Of a DNA stretch of 64,000 nt, positions 1 to 10,676 are shown in pieces. The position numbers and the translations under genes were made by a program. This DNA comes from Phoronis australis (lineage: Eukaryota > Phoronida > Phoronidae), in assembly GCA_002633005.1 (NCBI GenBank), contig NMRA01000033.1:11078-75077 (forward strand), written 5' to 3'. Every line of letters starts with the position of its first letter. Position 1 is the first letter of the stretch. Under the pieces are notes generated by a model, which was not told the DNA's origin, made no database searches, and saw only the letters and a program-made list of their open reading frames with translations.

Positions 1-9
1 ATAACCGTG

Positions 10-186
10 TTTACGCTCGTCGTTTTACGTGATAGGCGTAAAGCGTAATTTACGAGCGTAATTTTAAGGGCATACAACTTTTTAGAGCTTACAATGACCT
101 GCAACCTAATCTCTCATTGGACAAAACGATTACGCTCGTAAAACACAGACGTGAAAAGTGTTTGTACGCCCGTAATTTACGAGCGT
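10..186. repeat. Cluster of inverted ACGCTCGT motifs, probable mobile-element end
   Basis: The 10-mer TACGCTCGTA occurs at 131-140 and its exact reverse complement TACGAGCGTA at 51-60. One-base-shifted forms lie at 11-20 (direct) and 177-186 (inverted). Four alternating copies of a palindrome-like motif within 180 bp look like subterminal repeats of a non-autonomous DNA transposon cut by the window edge. No target duplication can be seen, so the element type is unknown. Confidence 0.35.
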
Positions 187-292
187 TATTTCCGGGTTAC
201 CCTTCCCCCAAGCGGCCAACAATAAGCGTTTACAAAGCGGCACTAAACCCATGCTTTCTGTCAAAAACTATCCTCTGATGTAGACCACTGAC

Positions 293-350
293 CAGTGGCA
301 GATTTAAGGGGGGGGGGGGCGGCGGCAAGGGGGCAATGGCCCCTGATCCC
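293..350 (+). repeat. Partial MITE end, related to the element at 1317-1473
   Basis: The stretch starts CAGTGGCAGATTTA, runs through a 12-G tract (308-319) and a G-rich segment, and contains GGCAATGGCCCCT. The complete element downstream ends, on the opposite strand, with CAGTGGCGGATTTA followed by GGCCATGGCCCC. This is therefore the same family, missing its other end. Confidence 0.5.
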
Positions 351-1316
351 ATTCGGCAGTTCGGGGGTGGAGTGCCTCAAATAGCTATAGCTGCAGAGAT
401 CTAACAGTGTGAAAATAAGAAATTCCCCATGAACTAAAACTAGTTGTTGGTCAGCTCAGCTATGATTCACTTGAGACAGGTAACTCGTACCGGTCGTCTG
501 CGCTCGCTCTAATGTCAATATTCGATAGTTTTATAGTGATCCAGCTTCGGGAAAACTTTATTTTATTAGGGTCATTCTTTGATGGATTTAATTTGAAAAG
601 GTGAGGTCCCGAAGCCCCTGGTATAGTGCCTTTGGGGCTGTTTCAAAATGCCTTGTTGAAATACAACCGGTAGTCCAATTTCTGGTGAATAGGGAAAAGG
701 ATAGTGTGTCCCATAGATGCACACACTTCCTGAACGCCTGGTGTTCAAATTCAGTTCCCGTGGATCACTCAGATTCTCAGTGCGCACCGAGCCTACTGCA
801 GGTTTACATCTTATTTTTAACGTGGGTACGTCAGTCATGACGTGCACGCGAATCAGGACAAGCAATCAATTCAGTTTTGAAGAACAAAAATTCATTGCTC
901 AGTACTACTGGAAACTAAAAATACCAAGGAAATGCAAAGACAATCTTTTCAAGTAATGAGTGTAATTTTATTTATTTGAGGTTTTTTAAAACGTTTTTTT
1001 TTCTATTTACGATTTGTGAATCCGAATTTAATCAATGTCTCGAGAGCTATTTTAGATATGCAAAAATCGTTTATAAGCGTACTACCATTTGGGGATCGGA
1101 TTATAGAGTTTTTCTAACTTCAGTCTGTAACTACATTCACTGAAACATCATCAATTTTTACAAGATCAGCTTCAAATTGCCAAAAATCATCTATTTCGGT
1201 GTCTAACGGAGCTCTACACACGGCTACCAAGCTGTATGTTGACGACAGTCTTCATACAGCTAGCTGGCTTTCTACCTCAGTATGTACATTTATGATGCAA
1301 CTTTTGTAAATACATC

Positions 1317-1473
1317 CAGGGGCGGATCCAGGATTTTGAGTTGGGGGGCACGGCAAATAGAGTAATCAAAAATTAGCCAGAATTTTGCCCTTCAGACATT
1401 CGCACCCCCGAAATGTCAAATGGAAGCTGGGAGAATTTTATGGGGGGCCATGGCCCCTCTAAATCCGCCACTG
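1317..1473. mobile_element. 157-bp MITE with CAG...CTG termini
   Basis: The termini are imperfect inverted repeats: CAGGGGCGGATCCAG at the left and, read on the other strand, CAGTGGCGGATTTAG at the right. The 5-bp sequence ACATC flanks it on both sides (1312-1316 and 1474-1478), as expected of a target-site duplication. It has no coding capacity and is G-rich near both ends. The superfamily is not assigned; hAT would normally give 8 bp and only 5 match here. Confidence 0.7.
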
Positions 1474-1478
1474 ACATC

Positions 1479-2500
1479 TATTCATTTTGTGTGCTATACA
1501 ATGTTTTAAATGCATTCTTAGTTTTCACTTTAAACTGAAGAATATTTGATTACCGTACTTTATGTTACGGCAGGGTCAAATGTTCTGGAAAGAAATTGTG
1601 TACTGCCTAGGGGAAGAATCCTACAGTCGCACATCTTAATTGCCTACTAAAATCTGACAGGTGACAGAAATTCTGCTTGAAGCTTTGAACACCGTATCTT
1701 CAAGAAGTATTCTCTTGCGATGAACACTCGGTCGGTTCACTCTTAGGTGTACATGTAGCTATTTCCCCTCGGCGTTTCCCACTAGCTGTTACCCGTGCTA
1801 ACTAACCATCGGAAATAGTCCTTTAGTGTAATTTAATTCACAAATTGTGGTCTTCACTTTCTTCAAAATTCCACCCTTACAATGGCGGCAATCCTACTGT
1901 ATTTTTCACATTTTTGGTTGTTTGGGTCGAATGGCTGTGCTGTGCACGAATGTTTTGTGTTTTGTTTTTTTTGATGAATTTTGAATCTCAACTTCCATCG
2001 TGAATACTTGGCAGAGTCGGATTTACATGTATAGATGGACAAAGGGACATTAGTTTATCCCCGAACTACTTCATGGAGAGAGAGTACCGTCTGAAATGGG
2101 ATACCTTAAGAAGAAAGGCTAAACATCTTTAACCTTGGAAAAAAGGGTGACAGTGCATTCCACTGATGTAGGGAGTGACTCTTTCAACATGAAAGCCGGT
2201 TTCACGATTTCACAAAAAAGGAAAATAGAGGTAATCGATTCCAACATTGGACCTTTCTCCGTGAGAGGCCCCTTAAGAATCTGCCAATAAAAACACAAAA
2301 AGGTTGGCCACATGAATGTTATCAAAAGTCTCCTTCAAGGGCAGGGCCCCTAAATATGAAAATATCTATATTTTCAAATAATTATCAGGAAATGCGCAGC
2401 AAGGCGAACAACCTTTCAACGAAGATTTGAACTTCTCAAGCAATTTACTTTATGCTCGGAATATGTCCCGAAAATATTAGGTGCGTCGCAAGCTCCGTTT
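1479..2500. other. No recognisable feature
   Basis: AT-rich sequence without a convincing reading frame, splice-site pair or repeat structure. Confidence 0.4.
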
Positions 2501-2683
2501 CCAGAGATACAAAGGAGACCGTGTATAGGCGATATAAGGTCATTTATTATGACTGATAAGGTACAGAAATATGAGTGTAAAAATAACATAAAGATAAAAT
2601 AATAATCTCTGGAAAGATGGGCAATAAAAAGCGCCACGAGAGATGTTGAAGACATCTCATGCCCATCCGCAGGGACGCACATA

Positions 2684-3930
2684 GACAACAATTACATGGC
2701 CATCATAGCCATATGTGAAACCGGAACACTGTCCGAAGACAACCTCAATGCACTTACTATTCCAGAATACAACATTGCCTACCACACTAACGCCGGTAGG
2801 GGGTTTATCCATGCACGCACCCAGCCTAAAATATAGGGGGCTCGAATTTTTCGGTATGCGGACCTCTTACGGCAAATCAACGAGGACTAAAACAAGCGGT
2901 GCCACTATAGGTTCAGGCCTATGAATTGTGCCATCAGCGCCGAATTCCTTTGGCCTTTGTGCCGGGACTTTTGTCTCGTTTACTCAGACTTTTGTTTCAC
3001 TGAGGCGGACCTTTTTGCCCAATTCGCCAAATTGGGGGCTCGAGCCCCCGAGCACCCCCTGTGTGCGCCCATGATCGTGTTTGTTCACAACTCCGTAAAT
3101 TACAAAGGAATTGACAATAAAATTAAACAATCAATGAATAACTGTTGGATTGAGTTTCATGTCAACCACAATTAAGAAAGTATATTAGGGTTTTTTCTAT
3201 CACTCACCCTCACCGACGTCCCATGAAAGGAAAGCATTTTTCAAGACCTTTTCAGAACAATTGCAAGAACTCTCATAAACTAATAAAACAATTGTTATCA
3301 ACGAGGATTTCAACGCAAGAAATAGTACTTGGTACTCAGAAGACAATGACAACCAAGCCGGTCTCGAATTATTCGATATTCTCCTCTCAAATGACTGTGC
3401 ACAACTAATAAACGAGCCGACACGTTTTACAGAGTATTCACATTCTTGTCTTGATTCATGTATAATCTCGGATTAATTGAATCCACTTCTGTTAAACCTC
3501 CCATTGGTAACTCAGACCACCACGTTATAGAACTCAACTGCGCACCTAAGGAACCAGACATTAGAAAAAGACCTGGAATTACCACCTCATTAACATGGAC
3601 AAACTGCGCACCGACATAACCATATATTTAACTAACTGGACTGAAATTCTCAACAAAAGTGACATAAATCAGTGACGCAGTCTTAACATTCACACACTCT
3701 ACAACATACTAGATCCCATCAACCATGAAAACAATCGTGGTTTAACAATAAAATTAAGTCTGAAATAAATAAACAAATAAACTGTACAGATCGTTCAGAA
3801 AATCAAATAACCCGTGCACGTTTAAGTGCTACACTAAAAAGAACCGTGCAAAATGTGGGAGAATTAATTAGCACTCATTCTGCAGAAGAACCACTGACGT
3901 CGCTGCGTTGTTTTCACCTTCCTCACAGGT
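2684..3930 (+). pseudogene. LINE endonuclease-domain relic, split by a MITE
   Basis: This is the 5' part of a non-LTR retrotransposon ORF2, the apurinic-type endonuclease that nicks target DNA. It opens with IICETG-type sequence (AIICETG is read as AICETGTLSEDNLN) and PEYNIAYHTNAGRGF up to 2809. It resumes after the inserted MITE (2810-3073) with IVFVHNSVNYKGIDNKI. Further on, in other frames, come DFNARNSTWYS, LELFDILLSNDCAQLINEPT near 3315-3425, LDSCIISD and the catalytic-type GNSDHHVIEL near 3510-3535. The tail WFNNKIKSEINKQ (about 3738) is the usual linker to the RT, but the RT itself is missing. Frameshifts and stops (for example after 3172) make it inactive. The clade is not assigned; the style is CR1/RTE-like. 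Confidence 0.8.
2810..3073 (+). mobile_element. MITE family 1, copy A (264 bp, complete)
   Basis: The termini are inverted: CATGCACGCACCCAG at the left and, on the other strand, CATGGGCGCACAC at the right. Both ends have nearby GGGGGCTCGA-type sequence. It is flanked by ATC on each side (2807-2809 and 3074-3076), a 3-bp target duplication. Removing the element with one ATC rejoins the LINE endonuclease frame exactly, which fixes both boundaries. The interior holds GGACTTTTGTCTCGTTT-like sequence shared with copies at 4668-4817 and 26717-26870. A 3-bp duplication would suit PIF/Harbinger-like elements, but the ATC target is not the usual TWA. Confidence 0.85.
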
Positions 3931-4200
3931 TAAAGGCGAAGTCAACCTTTTTTCATGTCACTTTTAGCAAAAATAAGGTTCGTTGATTATCCCAGACACA
4001 TTTTTCACTTAATTACAGCTTTTCTTAATTTGATTAATTTCTCGTCCTCTACTCCGGAAGTGACGTTTTGGGAAGCAAGTTTCGCGCCAATTTCTTTTCA
4101 TTATAGTCTGACTGTGAGAGCAGTCGAGTCAGTCATTGTTCAACCTCGGTTGTGATAAGTTCGGTCGTCGTTTGCTTTTGTTTACATGAAGTCAGTCAAC

Positions 4201-4545
4201 ATGCCACGTACGCTGTTGCTGCGCGTGCCGGGATGTACTCATTATCGTCTCACACGCGCTTTGGGTACCTTGCATCGCTTTCCGAAGGATGACACACTTC
4301 GCCGTACTTGGCTAGCTCGTTCATGTGAAGAACGCAGCGCTACCGTCCACGCAACATGGAGCAGTGGAGGGTTACCGAGTGTGTGACAAGCATTTTCCGC
4401 CGTCAGATTATGACAGATATGTACGCTGAATTGATGAAGGTCCCTGCGAACTTGACAACGCCTGAAGAAGGGTACCATACCGTCGCTGTTTATTCCCGGC
4501 AGCCAGTGCCCCGTCGCCAACTCCGAGAAGTACGTTTTTGAAGCG
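4201..4545 (+). pseudogene. Decayed THAP-type zinc-finger domain
   Basis: THAP domains bind DNA through a C2CH zinc site and occur in P-element-type transposases and in host transcription factors. From the ATG at 4201 the frame reads MPRTLLLRVPGC, then LHRFPKDDTLRRTWLA with the conserved Trp. After a frameshift near 4365 it continues GYRVCDKHFPPSDYD (the C-x2-H part). After another shift it returns to the first frame with LKKGTIPSLF, the conserved Pro box that ends THAP domains. The first zinc Cys is Arg here (RVPGC), one base change from Cys. With two frameshifts and a lost zinc ligand it cannot be a working domain. No transposase body follows before the MITE at 4668. Confidence 0.75.
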
Positions 4546-4667
4546 ACTTGGTTTAGCTATGATACGCAAGACGTTCCAACCTGTTACATGAGTTTACTCA
4601 GCGGTGGAAATCAGAGTATCTTACATCTCTTCGCGAGTATCACAATATCAAATCTGGTTGCCAATCC

Positions 4668-4817
4668 GTGAAATGTGCCTTCGCGCCGAATTTCAGTGGA
4701 CTTTTGTCTCGTTTCCTCGGACTTTTTATTTCTCTGAGTCGGACCTTTTTGCACACTTTGCTAAATGGTTCGGGCTCATTCAAGCCGCCCCCCCAAGCCC
4801 CCCTGGGTGCGCACATG
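4668..4817 (+). mobile_element. MITE family 1, copy B (5'-truncated)
   Basis: It matches copy A from GTGAAATGTGCC (copy A has ATGAATTGTGCC) through GACTTTTGTCTCGTTT and the GGACCTTTTTGC segment to the right terminus GGGTGCGCACATG. The left inverted terminus is absent, so about 110 bp are missing relative to copy A. Confidence 0.75.
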
Positions 4818-5486
4818 CCACTCGTTGTTATTAGCTACATGTACCTCAAGCCCTGGTACATATGCATGTACATATTAATACTGTTTTATATCTTTTCTAT
4901 AACAATTCATTTCCACATTTTTACTTGTTGCCCAGATGTAATGTTAATTCAATTTCTGAGCAGTAATGTTGTAGGAGGTCAGCGGCATGAAGTACATTAT
5001 AATTCACAACAACCAGGCACAATTGTAACCCGGAGGTAGTAAAAGTCACGACAAGTATTTCGGTATTTTGCGACGCCATGATAACCATCACTTTTTAACG
5101 GACTATTTTCATTTGAGTGGCTAAACCAATCTCTGCTGACTTTAGTGCATCTTTCAAAGGAAATTATAATTCCTCGATTGGGAAATCCTGACGTTTCAAG
5201 CCTCGTCCATGCGCCTTTGTGCAACTTTTCAAAAAACACGATACTTTGACTGAAATGAGTACGGGTGAGTGCCTCTTTATTTTTGTGTTTTAGTCAGTGA
5301 GTGCATGTCTCAAAATGAGTCGGGGCAGAGACTGGAACCGATTATAATTTTGTAGTTTAACACCATGCCACAAATAATAGGTGCTAAGTGGCGGAAACGT
5401 GAAGTTCGTGTTATTTTTGAGAAACGCTGTTTTCTTTCGAAAACAGGGCGCGAACCTTTGAAACAATCCAGTGAGCGTCTTCTTAC

Positions 5487-5595
5487 CTGCAATTGCAGCA
5501 GCCTCTTTAGCTAACTGTTCTTCTTCTATATCGTCCTGAGTACGAGACGTGATAGACAGACGCGGAGTGTTATCCATTGTCTGGGGAGCTACCAT
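5487..5595 (-). CDS. Probable first coding exon of an unrecognised gene
   Basis: On the minus strand an ATG in a strong Kozak context (AAACCATGG) opens a 36-codon frame beginning MVAPQTMDNTPRLSITSR. An acidic/helical segment follows, TQDDIEEEQLAKEAAAIA. It ends at a consensus donor, TTGCAG followed by GTAAGA, one base into the next codon. Pyrimidine-rich sequence ending CTGCAAG lies just upstream of the start and could be a 5'-UTR acceptor. The composition is protein-like, unlike the transposon debris around it. I do not recognise the family. No matching downstream exon with the right phase was found below 5487, so the gene may be long-introned or a dead fragment. Confidence 0.45.
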
Positions 5596-5699
5596 GGTTT
5601 GCTTGCAGAAGGTAAAGGAAGGGAAAAAAGTGACAATAAGTTGCTCGATGAGCAATTTTTGTTAGAAAAAAAATAAACAAGATGTAGCATTAACCGAGA

Positions 5700-7860
5700 T
5701 TTAAACAGTCCACGCAGTGATTTGAACAAACTTAACCCAGTAAAGATGCCCGTGTGAAGATTTCAGTCACACCACGTACAGTATGACTGAAATTCGTACA
5801 TGAGCAGATAACGTTCGCCACCGAGGTGAAATTTGAGGCTACGCAAATCAAATGCCCAAGGTCACATAAAACACAGGTGACTGTGAAAGCGTACCCTGTC
5901 TGTAAAAGTACACGCTCACCAGGTAGCATATTCGTAGAAACCAATCTTTCAATAAATTTTGCATATCAAAATGTTACCCTTGCGAAGCCCGATTTAGCAA
6001 ATTAAAGGCCCGGTGCTAGCGAACATGAAACAAGTTAGAAGTAAATGCTTAAATATCAACATGTTTTACACAAATCTCATTTTATTTTGAAATGCCTCTG
6101 AATCGAAAGTCGGGATTTGAGAAACGATGTCAAAAGTTAAACGATCAAATTGAGTCCTTTTCAACATAACCTTCTGACCTAATTTAAAGTGACTGTATGA
6201 CGCACCAGTCTTCTACGCATGGTTCAAGTGATTTTAAGTTGGGACTGCGACGTTTCATGAAGCTCGAGAGTATGGAGCAGAAAGTGGTTGTTTTGTAAAC
6301 CAGGCGTTCTCTACAACACAGTGAAATTAAACTATTGCAAATTCCTTCGAAAACCTTTGAATACTGAAACCGGCCAGTGGTGACTAGTCGTGGGTAGACA
6401 TAGGCGACGCACATCCTATTGTAGCCTTTTCGCCAGAAGCTTTCGGCAAATTATGCCTTACACTGACTAAACTAGTCACGTTGCTGTAAGTACCTTTTGA
6501 GCATAGATGGACACATTAGGAGGCCCTTGATGCTATTAATTCTTTCCAAATCGAACAAATACCACCTGCAATCAACGTTTCTTTCCAAATAGTCCTTCGT
6601 TCAATTAACGAAAGTGGGGAACTAAATCATTTCTGTTTTGTTTGCATCACGTTATCGTCTTACCAAAATTACTTTGAGGTGGTGATGTAGTAACATCATT
6701 TCTAAAATCTTTAGGTCTATTTACACAATCCTCTAGCTTATTAACATTGACCAACCGGAACGTCGCGCCAGTGTAAATAGGCTAGAGGTTGGTGTAAACA
6801 GACTAATAGATGTTATAAATCTTGTCTATACTATCGCATGTAAATTTATAAATCACATCGAGGTCGACTTCCATGACCTCGGGAGTGAGCCAATCACTAA
6901 CGCACTACAGAGTTCGCTAGTGCTTTAAACTTGCCTGCCAGAGTCGCACCTCTCGTACCTGGACAAAATAGTATGATCTGGTTGACGTATTGGAAAGAAA
7001 GTTTAATTACAGAAGTATTTGTTCGAGTTGGAAGAAATTAAAGGCATCAACGTCTTTCTGACGTGTTTCTCTGTGCTCAACAGTTACTTACAGCAACATT
7101 ACTTTGATGGTTTCGTTAGTGTGAGGCATAATTTGCTGAAAAGCTTCCGGTGTATGGCGACCCTATGGGATAATCACCATATGTACCAGCAGCTGTAGTG
7201 CTGTCTACGGTAGAAACGAACACGAATGGGACAATGTGAGCGAGAACCTTACGGATGAGTATGCGCAACATGTGGAGGAGAGAACTCCGATATCGAAAGA
7301 TTCCAATAATGAGGACGAAGACAAAAACATTGATTCGAGTGTTATCTTTCAGACGGATGCATTTTGACTGATCAGCAATCGACTAACACAATGCTACAGT
7401 GTACCACTACCATCTGACTCCATTCTTATCCACCGCTGACACCTAGTTTCATTTCGGTGCAAAACCCGAATTACGACTATTAACGGATATTAAGACCGAT
7501 CTAACACTGGAATTTTTCAAACAAATTATGTTGGACAAGTCCTTGCAAAATGTGCTAAGTAGGCAAGCGTGACTAATTCTTCGGACGGGTTAATGGACGA
7601 ATGTGGACCTAGGCTGCGCGTCTTGAACCACCAATCCATCTTGTAAAGCAGTGAGCACCTGAAAGATGCCTTGATCTTTCGAGGCATGTATTCAGTAGAC
7701 TTAGGGTAAAATCTCCAAACATGGTTTAGCATTCTTTTAAATTTTATTCTTATACTTACACTAGAGTTAATTTATTAATAATGTAATAATGCCCAAAATT
7801 AATCAAATAATATACTTCAGAAGTTTTTGTACCAGCTTTACATGTACGTTCGTGCAAATA
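5700..7860. other. No supported gene
   Basis: Mostly unstructured AT-rich sequence. An acidic stretch (EDEDKNIDSS, about 7300) and a segment reading LTLEFFKQIMLDKSLQNVL (about 7500) are weakly reminiscent of a piggyBac-type transposase N terminus, but they are separated by stops and lack diagnostic residues. Confidence 0.35.
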
Positions 7861-7907
7861 GTCTAATCACAACTGCACACGTGAAGATTGACATATCCAA
7901 ATTCAGC

Positions 7908-7939
7908 GTTTCGATTTATTACAAACCAACCATCTTCAG
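7908..7939 (-). ncRNA. Hammerhead-like core relic in PLE flank
   Basis: On the minus strand CTGAAGA, a short imperfect hairpin and then GAAAC follow one another, the arrangement of the conserved hammerhead core (CUGANGA, stem II, GAAAC). The inverted copy lies at 9700-9730. PLEs are known to encode hammerheads in their terminal repeats. Stem I and a clean cleavage triplet are not convincing, so it is probably inactive. Confidence 0.3.
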
Positions 7940-7954
7940 GGAGAAGTAGTACGT

Positions 7955-8014
7955 TATGTATACATATACATATACGTGTGTGCGTGCGTGTGTGCGTGCG
8001 TGCGTGTATATATG
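7955..8014 (+). repeat. Mixed (TA/CA)n-(TG/CG)n microsatellite
   Basis: A run of alternating purine-pyrimidine sequence: TATACATATACA, then GTGTGTGCGTGCGTGTG, then TATATATG. Such tracts can adopt Z-DNA. It lies inside the PLE 3' flank and has a counterpart at 9621-9669. Confidence 0.8.
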
Positions 8015-8269
8015 CAGGAGGGCCAGGCCAAGCCGAGCTGCGGACACTTATCGTTGTTAACTTATCTTTATTCCATTCCGTTCGTATCCGCAGAGCATTG
8101 GTAAAGTAATGACGTAACTGACCAATAGACATGATCAAAAGACACGATATTTCGAAACCTACTTGTATCATTCTCAAGTGGACATATCATGACGCAGTGC
8201 TACCAGCACAGAGCAAAATCTGCGTAACATACACAATGGGACACGGCAGGTGTGAAATACTGCAAACAA

Positions 8270-8995
8270 TGACAAATGGAAGAGGTAACAGAAAAGTCAA
8301 GCAAATTAGTGTAGCGTGCGGCACGACACTGTTTGCTGCTCATTCATACGAGGCTTCTCAAATGCAATCAAAAGAAACCCCAATACATGCAATCGCAACA
8401 CATCGTGTTTACCACAATTTCTTGACGGGTGATTTTACGTTCATGACATTGCAGAAAATGATCTTTGTTTGGCCCCATTCGGAAGATGCATAGACAACCA
8501 ACGTGAAAAACACCAAACCATTTAATCAATGTAACATCGATTGACATTTGAACGGAGACATTCGTTCATAGGTCTTACAAACTCATTAACAACATTACAC
8601 TGGACAACGGGGCGAACGTTCGCTTTAGAAATGTTATTTTTCATGACGAAATTGGGGGACTTCATATTCCGATAATAAACAATGACGAGGTTATCATCTG
8701 GCTTACAAACTTTGACATTATCCCTGATGACTTTCTTTATGGCGTGTTTGTCTTGGAAGTAATCATTGGACATAATATTTTTGTGAAATACCTTTTTGGT
8801 CAAACCGGTGCGATGGGCACTGGATTCACAATTAATTTTGGACACGAATCAACTAATATGTCGGTCTACAAAAGCATTGGTGTAGCTATTATTCACCCTG
8901 ATTTGTTTATACGATCTATATATTGATTGAACACTAGCCAATTAAACGACACCAAATACGCCCTCTTTAGGAAGTTAACCACAACGGCGCCCTTA
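8270..8995 (-). pseudogene. Penelope-like element remnant: RT C-terminal linker and GIY-YIG region
   Basis: PLEs encode a reverse transcriptase followed by a GIY-YIG nicking endonuclease. On the minus strand the frame at 8845-8522 contains DKHAIKKVIRDNVKVCKPDD and a KSPNFVMKNN segment, the linker typical of Neptune-like PLEs. NVVNEFVRPMNEC then matches the consensus 'NVVY-F-CP---C', and NVNRCYID corresponds to 'CYIG-T' with the second Gly of the YIG motif lost to Asp. In a later frame KITRQEIVVNTM continues the endonuclease. Upstream (8846-8995), in another frame, NAFVDRHI fits the end of the thumb/linker. There are several stops and frameshifts. The RT core is missing. Confidence 0.65.
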
Positions 8996-9620
8996 TACTG
9001 CTCAGGGAACTCGCTTTTGGCGTATAGCAGTTACTGTACCAACGCTCTGTTGAATGTCGAACTTTGTTCTGAGGATACGAACGGAAGGGAATAAAGATAG
9101 TTTACAACGACAAGTGTTGTGTCTTTAACAAGTTTTGCATAACGGAAAAACGTGCTACCCAAGTACAGCATATACATATACATGTACATACATACTTGTC
9201 GTTATATAAATAATGTTCATATGTTGTATCACCTATGTATTTTATTAAATTTTACGACGTTTTGTAGTACATTAATTTTCATGACAATTCTTACTGTAAT
9301 TGCGCTCTTATATATGCCACCTTATATTCGTGTTAATGTCATTGTTCTTGGTTCATGTATCTTACACGATAGCGTTCATGGTTTTAAATTTATTTGCCTT
9401 GGATGACTGAAGTCTAGCCAAAGTATAGCAACTGTTTTATTATGAAATGTTTTGTACAGTGTTTTATTTTATATACTCACATATTTGTGTTCGTGATGCC
9501 ACTTACACTCGGCGATCTACTATTTCAACTGTCATCTGAAGAAAGAAATTGATGTAGACACAACGAAAGTTTGTTGAACAAACTATCTAAGGCCAAGAAC
9601 AGCTTACTTTTTAATGAAAC

Positions 9621-9636
9621 ATACATATACATATAC

Positions 9637-9668
<32 letters not shown>

Positions 9669-9669
9669 T
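9621..9669 (+). repeat. (TA/CA)n microsatellite
   Basis: Forty-nine bases of CATATACATATA and TATATATA repeats, abutting the outer inverted arm at 9690. A less regular run of the same type lies at about 9165-9195. Confidence 0.85.
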
Positions 9670-10439
9670 GCGTTTTGATTTGATCTGTACTACTTTTCTC
9701 TGAAGATGGTTTGTTTGTAATAACAGAAACGTTGGATTTGGATATGTCAATCTTCAGGTGAGCGCTGGTGATCAGACTCTTGTTACTATTCTGGTTAAAA
9801 GGCAACGTTTTTCATGCTGGCAGCCATTTACCACTTACTGATGACATCGATAATTGCATAGGCTCTCGACCGGCTAAAAGACGGCGCAAATACAGCAGAC
9901 GACCTTGTCTCGTTTCCAACTCCGAAAATTCTTTTTGAAGTTGATACATCCTTTAATGAAAATGTTGCGATAGAAAAGCACTGGATGGCTAAAGTAAATC
10001 TTTTGTGAGCTCAACTAAATATCTCGAAGACATAAAAGTAAGGGCTAGGTATCTTTTAGAAAATACATACATTCAGAAAACATCTATATAAGGCATACAT
10101 GTACGTATACATAAGGAACACAAGACCGCGCTTGCTATATGTGAAACATACACGCACTTGCCTGTTTTTAATTACGAAAGGAAATAGTTTCTGGAAAAAG
10201 GCATTATTTTGAATATAGACGCATGAGCCTAAATAGTCGAAAATACTCTTTACTATGAGCCCTACCGTCGTCTCATCCGGGAAATGAGGCAAATTGGTTC
10301 TTTTCTATGCGGAACCATTTGGAATACCTGCTCGTCCAGTGCTATAGAATAAAGAAACAAACTCAGTGACAATAAATGCAATAGTTTATAAACTGGAGTT
10401 GCGTATTGCAGAGCAGTTGAAAGGAGAGAGCTGGANGGA

Positions 10440-10454
10440 GGGAGGGAGGGTGGG
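10440..10454 (+). other. Predicted G-quadruplex, all loops one base
   Basis: The sequence reads GGGAGGGAGGGTGGG, four G-triplets with single-base loops, the most stable intramolecular quadruplex pattern. Further G-runs follow at 10460-10467. It lies in a purine-rich stretch of about 10418-10500. An undetermined base at 10436 sits just before it, consistent with a region that is hard to read. Confidence 0.8.
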
Positions 10455-10676
10455 AGCAAGGGAGGGGCGGAGTTAGAGAAAGACAGAGAATTAGTTATAG
10501 ACAACGCACTTGTCAAATAAACAGATGATAAAACAGTATCCACGGTAATTCTCATTTATAAAGGAAAGGCACACTGGCATTGAATACTTCGTTAGTATTC
10601 AAAGGCCCAGAAATCAGCGAGATTTGCAATGGCTGAAAAACACAACTTGCTAGATCTGTTTTGAAACTAAACATCC

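Larger units (their letters stand above)
7880..9757. repeat. Nested inverted repeats flanking a Penelope-like element
   Basis: Outer arms: 7880-7955 is the near reverse complement of 9690-9757 (both contain, on one strand, GAAACG followed by GGATATGTCAATCTTCA). Inner arms: 8041-8105 is the near reverse complement of about 9040-9108 (both contain GGATACGAACGGAA and AATAAAGATA). Each outer arm adjoins a TATACATATACA-type microsatellite. The same flank therefore lies in opposite orientation on either side of the PLE coding remnant. PLEs are known to carry terminal repeats (pseudo-LTRs) in direct or inverted arrangement. Confidence 0.7.

Noticed and set aside
7220-7740. Possible piggyBac-type transposase N terminus (acidic stretch, then LTLEFFKQIMLDKS)
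   Set aside because: No catalytic Asp motifs, no TTAA-flanked termini and stops between the two parts; the similarity is too generic.
7955-9669. CRISPR-like or regulatory repeats
   Set aside because: These are simple microsatellites; this is animal DNA and there are no spaced identical repeats with unique spacers.
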